Made by a program: the position numbers and the translations under genes. A stretch of DNA of 64,000 bases from Eubacteriaceae bacterium ES3 (GTDB lineage: Bacteria; Bacillota; Clostridia; Eubacteriales; Eubacteriaceae): the NCBI GenBank assembly GCA_030586155.1, contig CP130741.1, positions 2,288,680-2,352,679 on the forward strand. The letters run 5' to 3'. Shown here piece by piece: positions 40,192 to 50,396 of the stretch (position 1 is its first letter; each line of letters opens with the position of its first letter). Under the pieces are notes generated by a model. It was not told the origin of the DNA and did no database searches. It was given only the letters and a program-made list of their open reading frames with translations.

Positions 40192-41649
40192 TTAGGCAAT
40201 CAGTTTTTTAAGACTGCGGATGTATTGAAGCTGATGAATGTTGTCAGCAAGAATGACAGTAATCAGCTGGGTAATGCCAGCCAGGAGCAGATCCGCGCGA
40301 AGCGTCCGAGCATTTCTTGTTTTGCGACCGGCAACACAGAAAGAATCTTTGAAATGATTGAGTGACTGTTCAACAACACCGCGAATTTTATAGATTTGCT
40401 GCCACTCGTCAGTACCCCGAAGCGTACCTGGGTAAGCTCTAAGGTTTTTTTCAGGGTAAACATAGAACATCCGGCCACAGGAAGAAGGTGTGCAGGGTTT
40501 TTCGCAGAAACACTGACGTTTGGATTTACCGGATTGCTGCCTGACCCATCGGGTTTTGGGACAGGTAAATTTAAAGCGGACGAGACCATTTTTACGCCTG
40601 GTTTTACCTTCCGGTTTCATGGGAAGTGAAGGGTTGTCCGGACAACAGGGGATACCATGCTCATTAACCGGGCAATCGGAATAAGAAAGGGAGCCCCGCG
40701 AATTGAGGGGAATGAAGGCTTTTTCAAACTTTAAATCAGTCAGCAGCGAGTGATAAATGACTGAGCTGTCAAAAGCGGCATCACCAATAAAAAGTTTGGG
40801 AACAATCAGCGGATGCTTTTTAAAAAAGTCGGAAAGAACAGGAATAAGTGCTTTGGTATCATGGAGCGACTTGTCCTCGTCGGGAGAATCAGACTTTTTC
40901 TCAACAGCAATATCAGGATGATCAACCAGAAAGTTGGCATCATAAAAAGAGATATCCCGGACAATGCCAAGGCCGTTGGTGATCATGCCGAATTTATAGA
41001 CATAACAGAAATGACCGTTGATATAAAGCTGTTTAATAGAAGAATTGGCTTTAGCGTGGGTGGGCATGGCGCCATAGGCGGCCTTGTAGGGATCATAGGA
41101 ATCATTCAGCTGATGGGTTTTCTTGAAAGCTTTGAGCTGTTTGATGATTTTATTGGCAAATTTGGGATTATTTTCAGTAACATAGGCTTCAATTCCCGAA
41201 GTATCAAAGATGGTCATCATGGCCTTATGAGCATCGATCTTTTGGCAGATTGGTTCAGTTACATCAACAAGTTGATGAAAAAACGATTGTAAGTCCGGAA
41301 GATAATCTTGCTTGAAGCGAGTCAGCTGGGATGCGTGGGGAACTCTGCTGAAACCGCAGAAATCCCTTAATTCGCTGGAAAACTTGAGAAAAGTGATCAG
41401 CAGGGTGTCAGTGGGAATGGAAAAAATTCGCTGCAGAATGAATGCCCAAAGAATGGAACAAAGCTCAAAATCACGGTGTCGCCCATTACAAGCATAGTAA
41501 TGACTGTAAAAAGAATGTGGAACCAGAGCATGAAGGTCAAGTTTTTCTTCCAGCAGTGAAAGAAAGTGATGTTTGTCCTGTTCAAAAAAATGAGTGCAAT
41601 CAGCATAAATTTCAGCAAACGAAAGCTGTTTTTGTGGTAAAATATCCAT
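40192..41649 (-). CDS. IS4-type DDE transposase
   Basis: A 485-residue transposase. The DDE residues are in IFDTSGIEAYV (first Asp), LFIGDAAFDSS (second Asp) and YKIRGVVEQSLNHFK (Glu, with the YREK signature exactly spaced). A Cys-rich insertion (CPKTRWVRQQSGKSK, CFCEKPCTPSSCGRMF) lies between the second Asp and Glu and may bind zinc. ATG 41649 follows AAAGGAGTTATAT. The frame is complete, so the element may be active. It is transcribed against the flanking plus-strand genes. Confidence 0.92.
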   Translation of the reverse strand: MDILPQKQLSFAEIYADCTHFFEQDKHHFLSLLEEKLDLHALVPHSFYSHYYACNGRHRDFELCSILWAFILQRIFSIPTDTLLITFLKFSSELRDFCGFSRVPHASQLTRFKQDYLPDLQSFFHQLVDVTEPICQKIDAHKAMMTIFDTSGIEAYVTENNPKFANKIIKQLKAFKKTHQLNDSYDPYKAAYGAMPTHAKANSSIKQLYINGHFCYVYKFGMITNGLGIVRDISFYDANFLVDHPDIAVEKKSDSPDEDKSLHDTKALIPVLSDFFKKHPLIVPKLFIGDAAFDSSVIYHSLLTDLKFEKAFIPLNSRGSLSYSDCPVNEHGIPCCPDNPSLPMKPEGKTRRKNGLVRFKFTCPKTRWVRQQSGKSKRQCFCEKPCTPSSCGRMFYVYPEKNLRAYPGTLRGTDEWQQIYKIRGVVEQSLNHFKDSFCVAGRKTRNARTLRADLLLAGITQLITVILADNIHQLQYIRSLKKLIA

Positions 41650-41742
41650 ATATAACTCCTTTCAGGATGATGGATTGTTGTGGTTGTAACTCAATTTTAT
41701 CATAATCTGGTGAGGAGTTATATTTTTTTATGTTAAAAATAT

Positions 41743-41758
41743 CCCGCTATTATGCGGG
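41743..41758 (-). terminator. Hairpin in the IS right end
   Basis: CCCGC-TATTAT-GCGGG, followed on minus by ATATTTTTAACAT, lies between the right end and the transposase promoter. It could stop outside transcription entering the transposase gene, a common protection in IS elements. Confidence 0.5.
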
Positions 41759-41781
41759 TTATGGCATTTCGCAAATGCCTA

Positions 41782-41793
41782 TCAGGTTCAAAT
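41782..41793 (+). repeat. 12-bp target-site duplication, right copy
   Basis: TCAGGTTCAAAT, identical to 40020-40031, directly abuts the right terminal repeat of the IS element and lies 18 bases before the GTG of the downstream gene. Confidence 0.9.
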
Positions 41794-41811
41794 AATAAGG
41801 AGGTTATAATC

Positions 41812-42054
41812 GTGAAAAAGAAACTGATTCTCATTTTATCACTGGTGCTTATGTTAGCAACCGCAGGAACCGCTATGGCAGTCGGAAGATCAGGAAATGG
41901 TGACTGTGACGGAACCGGCTTAGGGATAGGAAACGACGGTGTCGTTCAACACCTTAATGAAGACTGTGATGGTACTTTCATCGATGAAGATGGCGATGGT
42001 GTTTGTGATAATATGCCGTTAGAAACAGGACAACACCACGGTGGCAGATGGTAA
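41812..42054 (+). CDS. Small secreted Asp-rich (DxDGDG-type) protein
   Basis: An 80-residue protein with GTG start 41812 behind AAGGAGG (8 bases). A Sec signal peptide (KKKLILILSLVLMLATAG, cleavage probably after AMA, about residue 23) precedes a mature part of about 57 residues. This has GDCDGTGLG, EDCDGTFIDEDGDGVCDN and a His-containing end QHHGGRW. The DxDxDG repeats are like calcium-binding loops of dockerin/thrombospondin type 3; the four Cys may form disulfides. Similar small DADGDGICDN proteins are common in clostridia, without known function. The original promoter is displaced by the IS element inserted 18 bases upstream of the start codon; the ribosome site is intact. Confidence 0.8.
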   Translation: MKKKLILILSLVLMLATAGTAMAVGRSGNGDCDGTGLGIGNDGVVQHLNEDCDGTFIDEDGDGVCDNMPLETGQHHGGRW

Positions 42055-42082
42055 ATTCACTACTCACTAATGACGCGTAATC

Positions 42083-42143
42083 AAAAAGATGTTCGTTGTA
42101 TTGCTCTGATTTTTAAAATCTCGCTAACAACCAACATCTTTTT
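42083..42143. terminator. Terminator between the secreted protein gene and scfB
   Basis: AAAAAGATGTT and AACATCTTTTT pair (extended by TTG/CAA) around a long loop, with a T-run on plus and A-run before it. It serves the plus-strand secreted gene and possibly scfB on minus. Confidence 0.65.
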
Positions 42144-42195
42144 GTGTTTCGTCTATTTAATTTTTTAAGCTGTTTAATTACGACACTCAGGAGCA

Positions 42196-43545
42196 TCAGT
42201 TCTGTTCTTCTTTAATAACCTCGATCATAATCGCGTTTTCTACCCGTCTTTTTTCAAGTTCGCAACTTATTTCATGGGGTTTCATAATTGTCCCGTTGAA
42301 ATTGTAGGCATTGGCATGACAGCCACCACCACAAAAATACTTGGCCCAGCAGCTCTGGCAGCTTTCCTTTTTTAAAAGATTACCGGCATCAAAGTGGTCC
42401 TTTATATCGTGATTAATAATCCCAGACTCGACATCCCCTATTTTAAAGCTTTCATCGCCAACAAACTGATGACAGGGGTAAATATCTCCCTGCGGCGTTA
42501 CGGCTACATAGTCTCTCCCAGCTCCGCAACCTGAAAGTCTTTTGTAGGCACAGGGACCCTGATCAAGTTCAACATTAAAATGGAAAAAATTATAGTCAAG
42601 ACCTTCTTCTTCCTGATTCAAGTAGTCAAGGGCCAGTTTATCGTACTCTTTTTTTAAAATTTCCAGATCTTCATCACGAATCGCATAATCATGTTTGGGT
42701 TCTGCTACAACTGGCTCAACTGAAATACTTTTAAATCCTTGTTCAGCCATGAATCTGACGTCTTCTGAAAAATCAAGATTGTGGTGGGTAAATGTCCCTC
42801 TAATATAGTGATCTTTATACCCTCTTAAGTCCGCCATTTTTTTGATATTCTCGATAATCACATCATAAGAGCCCTGATCATTGATAGTTTTTCTCATCTG
42901 ATCATTGACTTCTTTACGACCATCCAGACTTAATACCACATTATCCATAGTATCATTAAGATATTCTCTGGTCTTCTCATCAAGTAAAACACCATTGGTG
43001 GTCATGGTATATTTAAAATTTTTATCATTCGCTTTTGCAACTTCATTTCCATAGATGACCAGTTGCTTGACGACCTCCAGATTCATCAAAGGTTCACCGC
43101 CAAAAAAGTCAATCTCCAGATTTTTTCGATTACGGGATTGTCTAACCAGAAAATCGATGGCTTTCTTCCCAACTTCCAAGGGCATCAGGCATTTTTCACC
43201 TTCAAAGTCGCCCTGGGCGGCAAAACAGTATTCACATTTCAGGTTACAATCATGGGCAACATGAAGGCAAAGCGCCTTGATTAAATCAGTGTTGCCATAC
43301 TCAGCAGGATTATAGTCGTGTTTACTAAATAAAACCCCTTCCTTAATCAGGCTTTCTATCTCACGATAAGCTTCTAAAATCTCTTCTTTATCGTATTTAG
43401 GGCTTAAGGACTGAGTAATTGCTTCTTTGTCATTTTTTTCATAACGTTCAAGAATCTCATAAGAAAGCTCATCGACTGTCAGTACTGAGCTGGTATCCAC
43501 GTCTAATACTATATTTAATCCATTTAACTGGTATTGATGTATCAT
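42196..43545 (-). CDS. scfB: SCIFF peptide maturase, radical SAM/SPASM thioether cross-linking enzyme
   Basis: A 449-residue radical SAM enzyme. An N-terminal peptide-recognition (RRE-like) region is followed by the SAM cluster motif CNLKCEYCFAAQG (about 101-113) and a C-terminal SPASM domain (GRDYVAVTPQGDIYPCHQFV, CQSCWAKYFCGGGCHANAY). It installs Cys-to-Thr thioether links in the SCIFF peptide encoded just upstream, the near-universal clostridial ranthipeptide pair. A hairpin with T8 lies between the peptide gene and this gene, so the enzyme is made at a lower level than the peptide. Confidence 0.93.
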   Translation of the reverse strand: MIHQYQLNGLNIVLDVDTSSVLTVDELSYEILERYEKNDKEAITQSLSPKYDKEEILEAYREIESLIKEGVLFSKHDYNPAEYGNTDLIKALCLHVAHDCNLKCEYCFAAQGDFEGEKCLMPLEVGKKAIDFLVRQSRNRKNLEIDFFGGEPLMNLEVVKQLVIYGNEVAKANDKNFKYTMTTNGVLLDEKTREYLNDTMDNVVLSLDGRKEVNDQMRKTINDQGSYDVIIENIKKMADLRGYKDHYIRGTFTHHNLDFSEDVRFMAEQGFKSISVEPVVAEPKHDYAIRDEDLEILKKEYDKLALDYLNQEEEGLDYNFFHFNVELDQGPCAYKRLSGCGAGRDYVAVTPQGDIYPCHQFVGDESFKIGDVESGIINHDIKDHFDAGNLLKKESCQSCWAKYFCGGGCHANAYNFNGTIMKPHEISCELEKRRVENAIMIEVIKEEQN

Positions 43546-43583
43546 TTTTTCTCCTAGAATTTTGGGATTTTTAAAACGAAAAA

Positions 43584-43608
43584 AAAGCTATCTCTACGAG
43601 ACAGCTTT
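43584..43608 (-). terminator. Attenuating terminator between SCIFF peptide and maturase genes
   Basis: On the minus strand AAAGCTGTCTC and GAGATAGCTTT pair at 10 of 11 positions around a 3-base loop, followed by a T8 run. It sits 10 bases after the peptide stop and about 40 before the maturase start. Partial readthrough would set a high peptide:enzyme ratio. Confidence 0.75.
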
Positions 43609-43618
43609 AATGTTTCGC

Positions 43619-43759
43619 TTATTTTGATTGTTTACACTTTTGATTACCAACAGTACAAGAGGTTTTACAAGCTGACTGACAAGATGTCTGACATTCGCCA
43701 CAACCCTTATTTTTCACATCAGTTAAACGACCTTTTTTCACAAGTTTAATATGCTTCAT
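43619..43759 (-). CDS. scfA: SCIFF (six-cysteines-in-forty-five) ranthipeptide precursor
   Basis: A 46-residue precursor starting MKHIKLVKKGRL, with six Cys in the core GCGECQTSCQSACKTSC and a final Cys before KQSK. The Thr/Ser positions between Cys are the acceptor sites for thioether links. ATG 43759 with AGAGGTG upstream; the longer frame starting at 43807 overlaps yajC and is not supported. It is located between yajC and scfB, the standard clostridial order. It has been linked to cell-density signalling in some clostridia; the role here is not shown. Confidence 0.95.
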   Translation of the reverse strand: MKHIKLVKKGRLTDVKNKGCGECQTSCQSACKTSCTVGNQKCKQSK

Positions 43760-43769
43760 TTTTTCACCT

Positions 43770-44147
43770 CTATTCCTTAGTTTCGTCAATTTCTTCGTAT
43801 TCTGCATCTACCACTCTTGGTTCTTCCAGTTCTGCGTCATCCTGAGTTTCTGCTGCTTCTTCCTCAAGATCTTCAGTATCTGCTGAATTAACCACTTTAG
43901 CGATAGCCGATTTAGTAATTAACGCCTTATGATAATCCGGCAATAATTCAATGGTAACATTTTCGTTTCCAATTGCATAAATAATGCCATAAAAACCGCC
44001 GATGGTCAGAATCTCATCTCCTGGTTTCATGTTTGAGCGCATGCTCTCAACTTCTTTTCGCTGTTTATTCTGTGGTCGAATCACAAAGAAATAGAAGAAA
44101 ACCAGAACAAGCACCAAAGGAAGAATCATTGTTAAATCCAATCCCAT
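43770..44147 (-). CDS. yajC: Preprotein translocase subunit YajC
   Basis: A 125-residue single-TM protein (about residues 5-23, [20 protein letters not shown]) with the conserved [20 protein letters not shown] then [13 protein letters not shown]. The C-terminus is unusually acidic. It is an accessory subunit of SecYEG/SecDF. Located 20 bases after tgt, the typical tgt-yajC pairing. Confidence 0.94.
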   Translation of the reverse strand: MGLDLTMILPLVLVLVFFYFFVIRPQNKQRKEVESMRSNMKPGDEILTIGGFYGIIYAIGNENVTIELLPDYHKALITKSAIAKVVNSADTEDLEEEAAETQDDAELEEPRVVDAEYEEIDETKE

Positions 44148-44166
44148 ATTAACACTCCTTATTTTA

Positions 44167-46364
<2,198 letters not shown>

Positions 46365-46372
<8 letters not shown>

Positions 46373-47423
46373 TCACTTCTTCCTTATCATTATTAAACGA
46401 CATACTTATTTGCTGATTTGCATCCTCTTCCGGTGCCATTAATCCCAGATGACGATAACCATGAGGTGTTATCATCCTGCCACGAGGAGTTTTAACGAGA
46501 AATCCCAATTGAATCAGGTAGGGTTCATAAACTTCTTCAATGGTGTTTTTTTCTTCACCAATTGCAGCTGCTAAAGTGTCTAATCCTACCGGTCCACCAG
46601 AAAATTTTTCGATAATTGCCAACAGCATAATTCGGTCAATCTGATCAAGCCCGACTGCATCCACTTCAAAGAGATCAAGCGCTTCTCTGGTGGATTGCAG
46701 GTCAATCACACCTCGTCCTTCAATTTCACAGTAGTCGCGCACTCTTTTTAGCAGACGATTGGCGATTCTAGGTGTTCCCCGGGACCGGATAGCCAGTTCT
46801 TTTGCCCCATCTTCATCGATTTCCACTTCCAGAATTCCTGAAGAACGGCTGATTATTTTTGTCAGTTCCTCGGCATTGTATAGTTCCAGCCGCTGAATCA
46901 CTCCAAAGCGATCTCTCAGCGGTGAAGTCAGTAAACCCACCCTGGTTGTCGCACCAATTAAGGTGAAAGGCGGGAGCTCCAGACGAATCGATCTGGCACC
47001 TGGCCCTTTGCCGATAACAATATCCAGTGCAAAATCTTCCATTGCCGGATACAAAACCTCTTCAACTGAACGCTGAAGTCTGTGAATCTCATCGATAAAT
47101 AAAATATCGCCTTCTTTTAAAGCGGTTAAAATGGCAGCCAGATCTCCAGCCTTCTCAATTGCCGGTCCGGATGTGGTTTTAATCCCCACGCCCATTTCAT
47201 TGGCTATAATATTTGCCAGGGTAGTTTTTCCCAAACCCGGCGGCCCATACAAGAGTACATGATCAAGGCTTTCACTTCTTTTTTTCGCCGCCTTGATAAA
47301 AATATCCATCTGTTTTTTAACCCGTTCCTGGCCGACATATTCACTTAAACCCTGGGGACGTAGATTTCTTTCAATATCCAGATCCTGTTCAGTAAAATCT
47401 GTCGTGATGATGCGATCTTTCAT
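46365..47423 (-). CDS. ruvB: Holliday junction DNA helicase RuvB
   Basis: A 352-residue AAA+ branch-migration motor with Walker [13 protein letters not shown] (about 59-70), Walker [12 protein letters not shown], sensor [18 protein letters not shown] and the C-terminal winged helix. It starts 3 bases after ruvA and forms the RuvAB complex. Confidence 0.98.
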
Positions 47424-47426
47424 TAT

Positions 47427-48032
47427 CTACCTTCCCTTCAGCGGATTAGCCCCTCTAAGAGCTCCGGCAATCAACTCTTCCAGTGACAGCTCCTCTGAAT
47501 AAATGCTCTTTACCATCTGTGATGCTTCCTGTTCCAAAAATCCAAGTCCTAATAGTGCTTCGGTAGCTTCCTGGGCAAGGCCACCAGTTTTAATCCCAAC
47601 TATCACATCTGAAGTATCCAGTTTCACGTCTTTAAAACGATCCTTTAGTTCTAGAATAATCCGGCTTGCCGTTTTTAAACCAATTCCCGGCGCCTTGGCA
47701 ATCGCTTTGGGATCATTGTTAAGGATATGCATAATCAGCTCACCTCTGGAAAACTGGGATAATAAACCCATGGCTGCCTTAGGGCCAATACCCGAGATCC
47801 CAATCATGGTGCGAAACATTTCCCGTTCGTCAGTCGTCATAAATCCGTAAAGGGCGTGTTCATCTTCCTTAATAACCTGATGCAGATACAACTTCACCTC
47901 TGCGTTCATTGCCGGTAATTCCTGTAAAGTCGTGTTGGAGGTTTTTAACAGATAACCGATTTTCTGACATTCCACCACGATCGAGTCACTGTATTGCTCT
48001 TTTAATGCGCCAATAATATATTCGTACATCAC
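47427..48032 (-). CDS. ruvA: Holliday junction DNA helicase RuvA
   Basis: A 201-residue junction-recognition protein: N-terminal OB domain (MYEYIIGALKEQYSDSIVVE), two helix-hairpin-helix motifs (GISGIGPKAAMGLLS, KAPGIGLKTASRIILEL) and the C-terminal RuvB-binding domain (EATEALLGLGF). No ruvC follows, as usual in clostridia where ruvC lies elsewhere or upstream. Confidence 0.97.
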   Translation of the reverse strand: MMYEYIIGALKEQYSDSIVVECQKIGYLLKTSNTTLQELPAMNAEVKLYLHQVIKEDEHALYGFMTTDEREMFRTMIGISGIGPKAAMGLLSQFSRGELIMHILNNDPKAIAKAPGIGLKTASRIILELKDRFKDVKLDTSDVIVGIKTGGLAQEATEALLGLGFLEQEASQMVKSIYSEELSLEELIAGALRGANPLKGR

Positions 48033-48144
48033 GCCTCCTTAAACACTACTGTCCCTGATAATTTAACTCTGACTATTTTATCAGATCACACAATTTTTTC
48101 AACCGTAGCCACTAATATTTTAGTTTTCTTTAGACTCCGTAAAG

Positions 48145-48367
48145 AAAAAGCTGCCAAAGGAAACAATATTTCCTTTGGCAGCTTTTTCAAGTGTCCCAAG
48201 AGATGTCCTTCATTTTTGACGCCCTAGCGCTTGCCAGGTGGGTGTCTTGTCTCTGGTTTCTGCCTTCCACTGATAAAAATGAGGCCCGACATCTGCCAGC
48301 GAACAGTCAGACTCCCTATAAAATGATGTAGGTTCAAAAATAAAGTAGGCGACAATCACCTTGGGAT
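48145..48367 (-). ncRNA. ssrS: 6S-like regulatory RNA (ssrS), with own promoter and terminator
   Basis: The 400-base gap between ruvA and radA holds a transcript-like unit on minus: -10 TATAAT at 48379-48374, an expected start near 48367 and a 19-bp perfect terminator stem (48145-48163 with 48169-48187) followed by T5. Ends TCCCAAG (48366-48360) and CTTGGGA (48200-48194) pair to close the molecule. GATTGTC and GGACATC extend the stem, and the interior is a long imperfect hairpin with a large central bubble. This shape, a length of about 180-220 bases and the GCCTACTTTATT start resemble clostridial 6S RNA, which sequesters RNA polymerase. A structured RNA is well supported; its identity as 6S is probable. 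Confidence 0.68.
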
Positions 48368-48432
48368 ATCCATATTATACCTTGTTTTTCTTCAAATTAA
48401 AAGAAGAAATTTTCACCTGCAGGAAACAGCTT

Positions 48433-49794
48433 CTAGTAGATCAGCTCAAGTGCAGACCGAACATTGTCAACCGCTAAAACTTCAATTCCTTTAACGCTTA
48501 AACCTTTCTTGTTGCTTTTAGGAATGATACAGCGTTTAAAGCCCAATTTAACACCTTCTACCAGACGCTTTTCCATCTGTGAGATACTTCTGACTTCACC
48601 GGTCAAGCCCACCTCTCCAAGAATCATCAGATCTTCAGGTATTTCGAACTCTCTAAGGCTGGAATAAAGCACAGATATCACTGCCAGATCCAGCGCCGGT
48701 TCATCAATTCTGATTCCACCGACTACATTGATATAAGCATCAAAGGAAGATAGATCAATTCCTAATCGTTTTTCTAGAATTGCCATTAATAAAACCATCC
48801 GGTTATGATCCATTCCTGTTGCCATCCGCCGTGGATTCCCAAAACCGGAGGAAGAAACCAGTCCCTGCAACTCGACCAGCAGCGGCCGACTTCCCTCCAT
48901 ACAGGGAATTACTACTGAGCCGCAGGTGTTTTCCGGTCGGCTGTCGAGCATCATCTCTGAGGGATTAGATACGGTCTGCAAACCTTTTTGTGTCATTTCA
49001 AAAATGCCAATCTCATTGGTTGAACCAAAACGATTTTTAACCCCCCGCAAAATCCGGTAAGTATGATATTTTTCGCCCTCAAAATAAAGGACCGTATCAA
49101 CCATATGTTCTAACACTCTGGGGCCAGCAATGTTGCCTTCCTTGGTAACATGACCTACCAGTACCATAGCAATGTTGTCTTTTTTTGCAACCTGCATCAA
49201 GGCACCGGTATTCTCTCTGATCTGGCTCACACTCCCAGGAGCAGAAGTAATTTCAGGACTGTACATAGTCTGAATAGAATCGATGATCACAATTGCCGGG
49301 CTGGCTTTTTCAATAGTTTCAAGGATATAGGGAATATTAATTTCCGATAGAAAAAGAATATTTTCTGATTTTACCTGCATCCGCTCGCCACGCATTTTCA
49401 GCTGCTGCTCGGATTCCTCGCCGGAGATATACAGAACCTTTTGTCCTTGGGCTCCTAAACTTTCAGTGGCCTGTAAAAGCAAAGTCGATTTACCAATTCC
49501 CGGATCTCCCCCCAAAAGGATCATTCCTCCCGGGACGATCCCGCCGCCTAGCACCCGATCCAATTCCTGATTGAGCGTTTTAATTCGATTCTCCCCAGAA
49601 TAGGAGATCTCATTTAAAGATTTGGGTTTGGAATAAACACCCCGTTCTCGGGTGGTTGGAGCTTTTGTGGCTGCGGAATAATCCGTCTCTTCCACCAGAG
49701 AGTTCCACTCACCGCATTCCGGACACTTTCCCATCCATTTTGCCGCATTATAGCCACAGGACTGGCATACAAAAACTGTCTTTTTTTTAGCCAT
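48433..49794 (-). CDS. radA: DNA repair protein RadA (Sms)
   Basis: A 453-residue RecA-like branch-migration protein. It has an N-terminal zinc finger (CQSCGYNAAKWMGKCPECG, residues 10-28), Walker A GGDPGIGKSTLL, the family motif KNRFGSTNEIG and a C-terminal Lon-like domain (DLAVISVLYSSLR). It processes recombination intermediates. It follows a VanZ-like gene by 9 bases. Confidence 0.97.
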   Translation of the reverse strand: MAKKKTVFVCQSCGYNAAKWMGKCPECGEWNSLVEETDYSAATKAPTTRERGVYSKPKSLNEISYSGENRIKTLNQELDRVLGGGIVPGGMILLGGDPGIGKSTLLLQATESLGAQGQKVLYISGEESEQQLKMRGERMQVKSENILFLSEINIPYILETIEKASPAIVIIDSIQTMYSPEITSAPGSVSQIRENTGALMQVAKKDNIAMVLVGHVTKEGNIAGPRVLEHMVDTVLYFEGEKYHTYRILRGVKNRFGSTNEIGIFEMTQKGLQTVSNPSEMMLDSRPENTCGSVVIPCMEGSRPLLVELQGLVSSSGFGNPRRMATGMDHNRMVLLMAILEKRLGIDLSSFDAYINVVGGIRIDEPALDLAVISVLYSSLREFEIPEDLMILGEVGLTGEVRSISQMEKRLVEGVKLGFKRCIIPKSNKKGLSVKGIEVLAVDNVRSALELIY

Positions 49795-49803
49795 GTCTCC
49801 TCC

Positions 49804-50292
49804 TTATTCCATCCATTTATATATCAGATAACCGATTAGACCACCGATCAGATTGAGAATGATATCATCAATATCAGCCCGCCTGCTGGTCAAAAACAGG
49901 AATTGGATTACCTCAATTAAAGCTGTTGTTCCCAGACATACCAGAAAAATTTCCAGAAAGCCCACCTTTTTCTTGCGACTAAGAGGATATAAGAGTCCCA
50001 GGGGAACAAAAAGCAGAATGTTTCCAAATAGATTAATAAAAGAAGATGTGAAAACATTCATAATAATTTCTTTTATATCAGTAGGATTAGTTGCCAGATA
50101 ATCCCAGTTGATAATCCCATTTTCTACGATATCATAGAAAAAATTGTCAATACTGGTGATAGGCACCAGATTATAAGTTGTTTCATAAGTAATATTGCTG
50201 CTGTCCGGCAGGAGTGTCATCATAAACAGACCAATCAGATAGGCAAAGAAGACAAGTTTGATCATAAACCTGGCCCGATTATTTTTTATCAT
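49804..50292 (-). CDS. VanZ-family membrane protein
   Basis: A 162-residue protein with about four TM segments. VanZ features are MTLLPDSSNITYETTYNLVP near the first TM, FGNILLFVPLGLLYPLSRK in the middle and TSRRADIDDIILNLIGGLIG at the end. Some VanZ relatives affect teicoplanin susceptibility, but most, like this one beside radA, have no known role. ATG 50292 has GAGGGG 8 bases upstream. Confidence 0.88.
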   Translation of the reverse strand: MIKNNRARFMIKLVFFAYLIGLFMMTLLPDSSNITYETTYNLVPITSIDNFFYDIVENGIINWDYLATNPTDIKEIIMNVFTSSFINLFGNILLFVPLGLLYPLSRKKKVGFLEIFLVCLGTTALIEVIQFLFLTSRRADIDDIILNLIGGLIGYLIYKWME

Positions 50293-50337
50293 CCAAATTT
50301 CCCCTCGTTTTTTTTAAGCTCATCTATTATATAAAAA

Positions 50338-50370
50338 AAACCTTTAAAATTCCACAGGAATTTAAAGGTT
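50338..50370 (-). terminator. Terminator of the PTS_EIIC_2 gene
   Basis: AACCTTTAAA-TTCC and GGAA-TTTTAAAGGTT (minus strand) pair with one bulged base and run into an eight-T tract, 27 bases after the gene stop at 50397. Confidence 0.85.
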
Positions 50371-50396
50371 GTAAAGAAATTGTAAATGTTATTACT

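Larger units (their letters stand above)
40032..41781. mobile_element. IS4-family-like insertion sequence, 1750 bp
   Basis: The left end TAGGTAATTGCGAAATG (40032-40048) and the inverted right end TAGGCATTTGCGAAATG (41781-41765) match at 15 of 17 bases. A 12-bp direct duplication flanks the element. It holds one transposase gene on minus (40192-41649). The Y-(2)-R-(3)-E-(6)-K signature and 10-13-bp duplications are hallmarks of the IS4 family. Identical duplications and an intact reading frame suggest a recent insertion. The non-coding part at 40049-40191 is purine-rich without obvious structure. Confidence 0.9.

Noticed and set aside
40813-41292. 159-aa open frame on plus inside the IS element
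   Set aside because: Antisense to the conserved DDE transposase; its residues follow from the complementary codons and it has no ribosome site.
41752-41811. Upstream extension of the secreted protein to an ATG at 41752
   Set aside because: It would run through the IS right end and the target duplication; the GTG at 41812 has an ideal ribosome site and gives a proper signal peptide.
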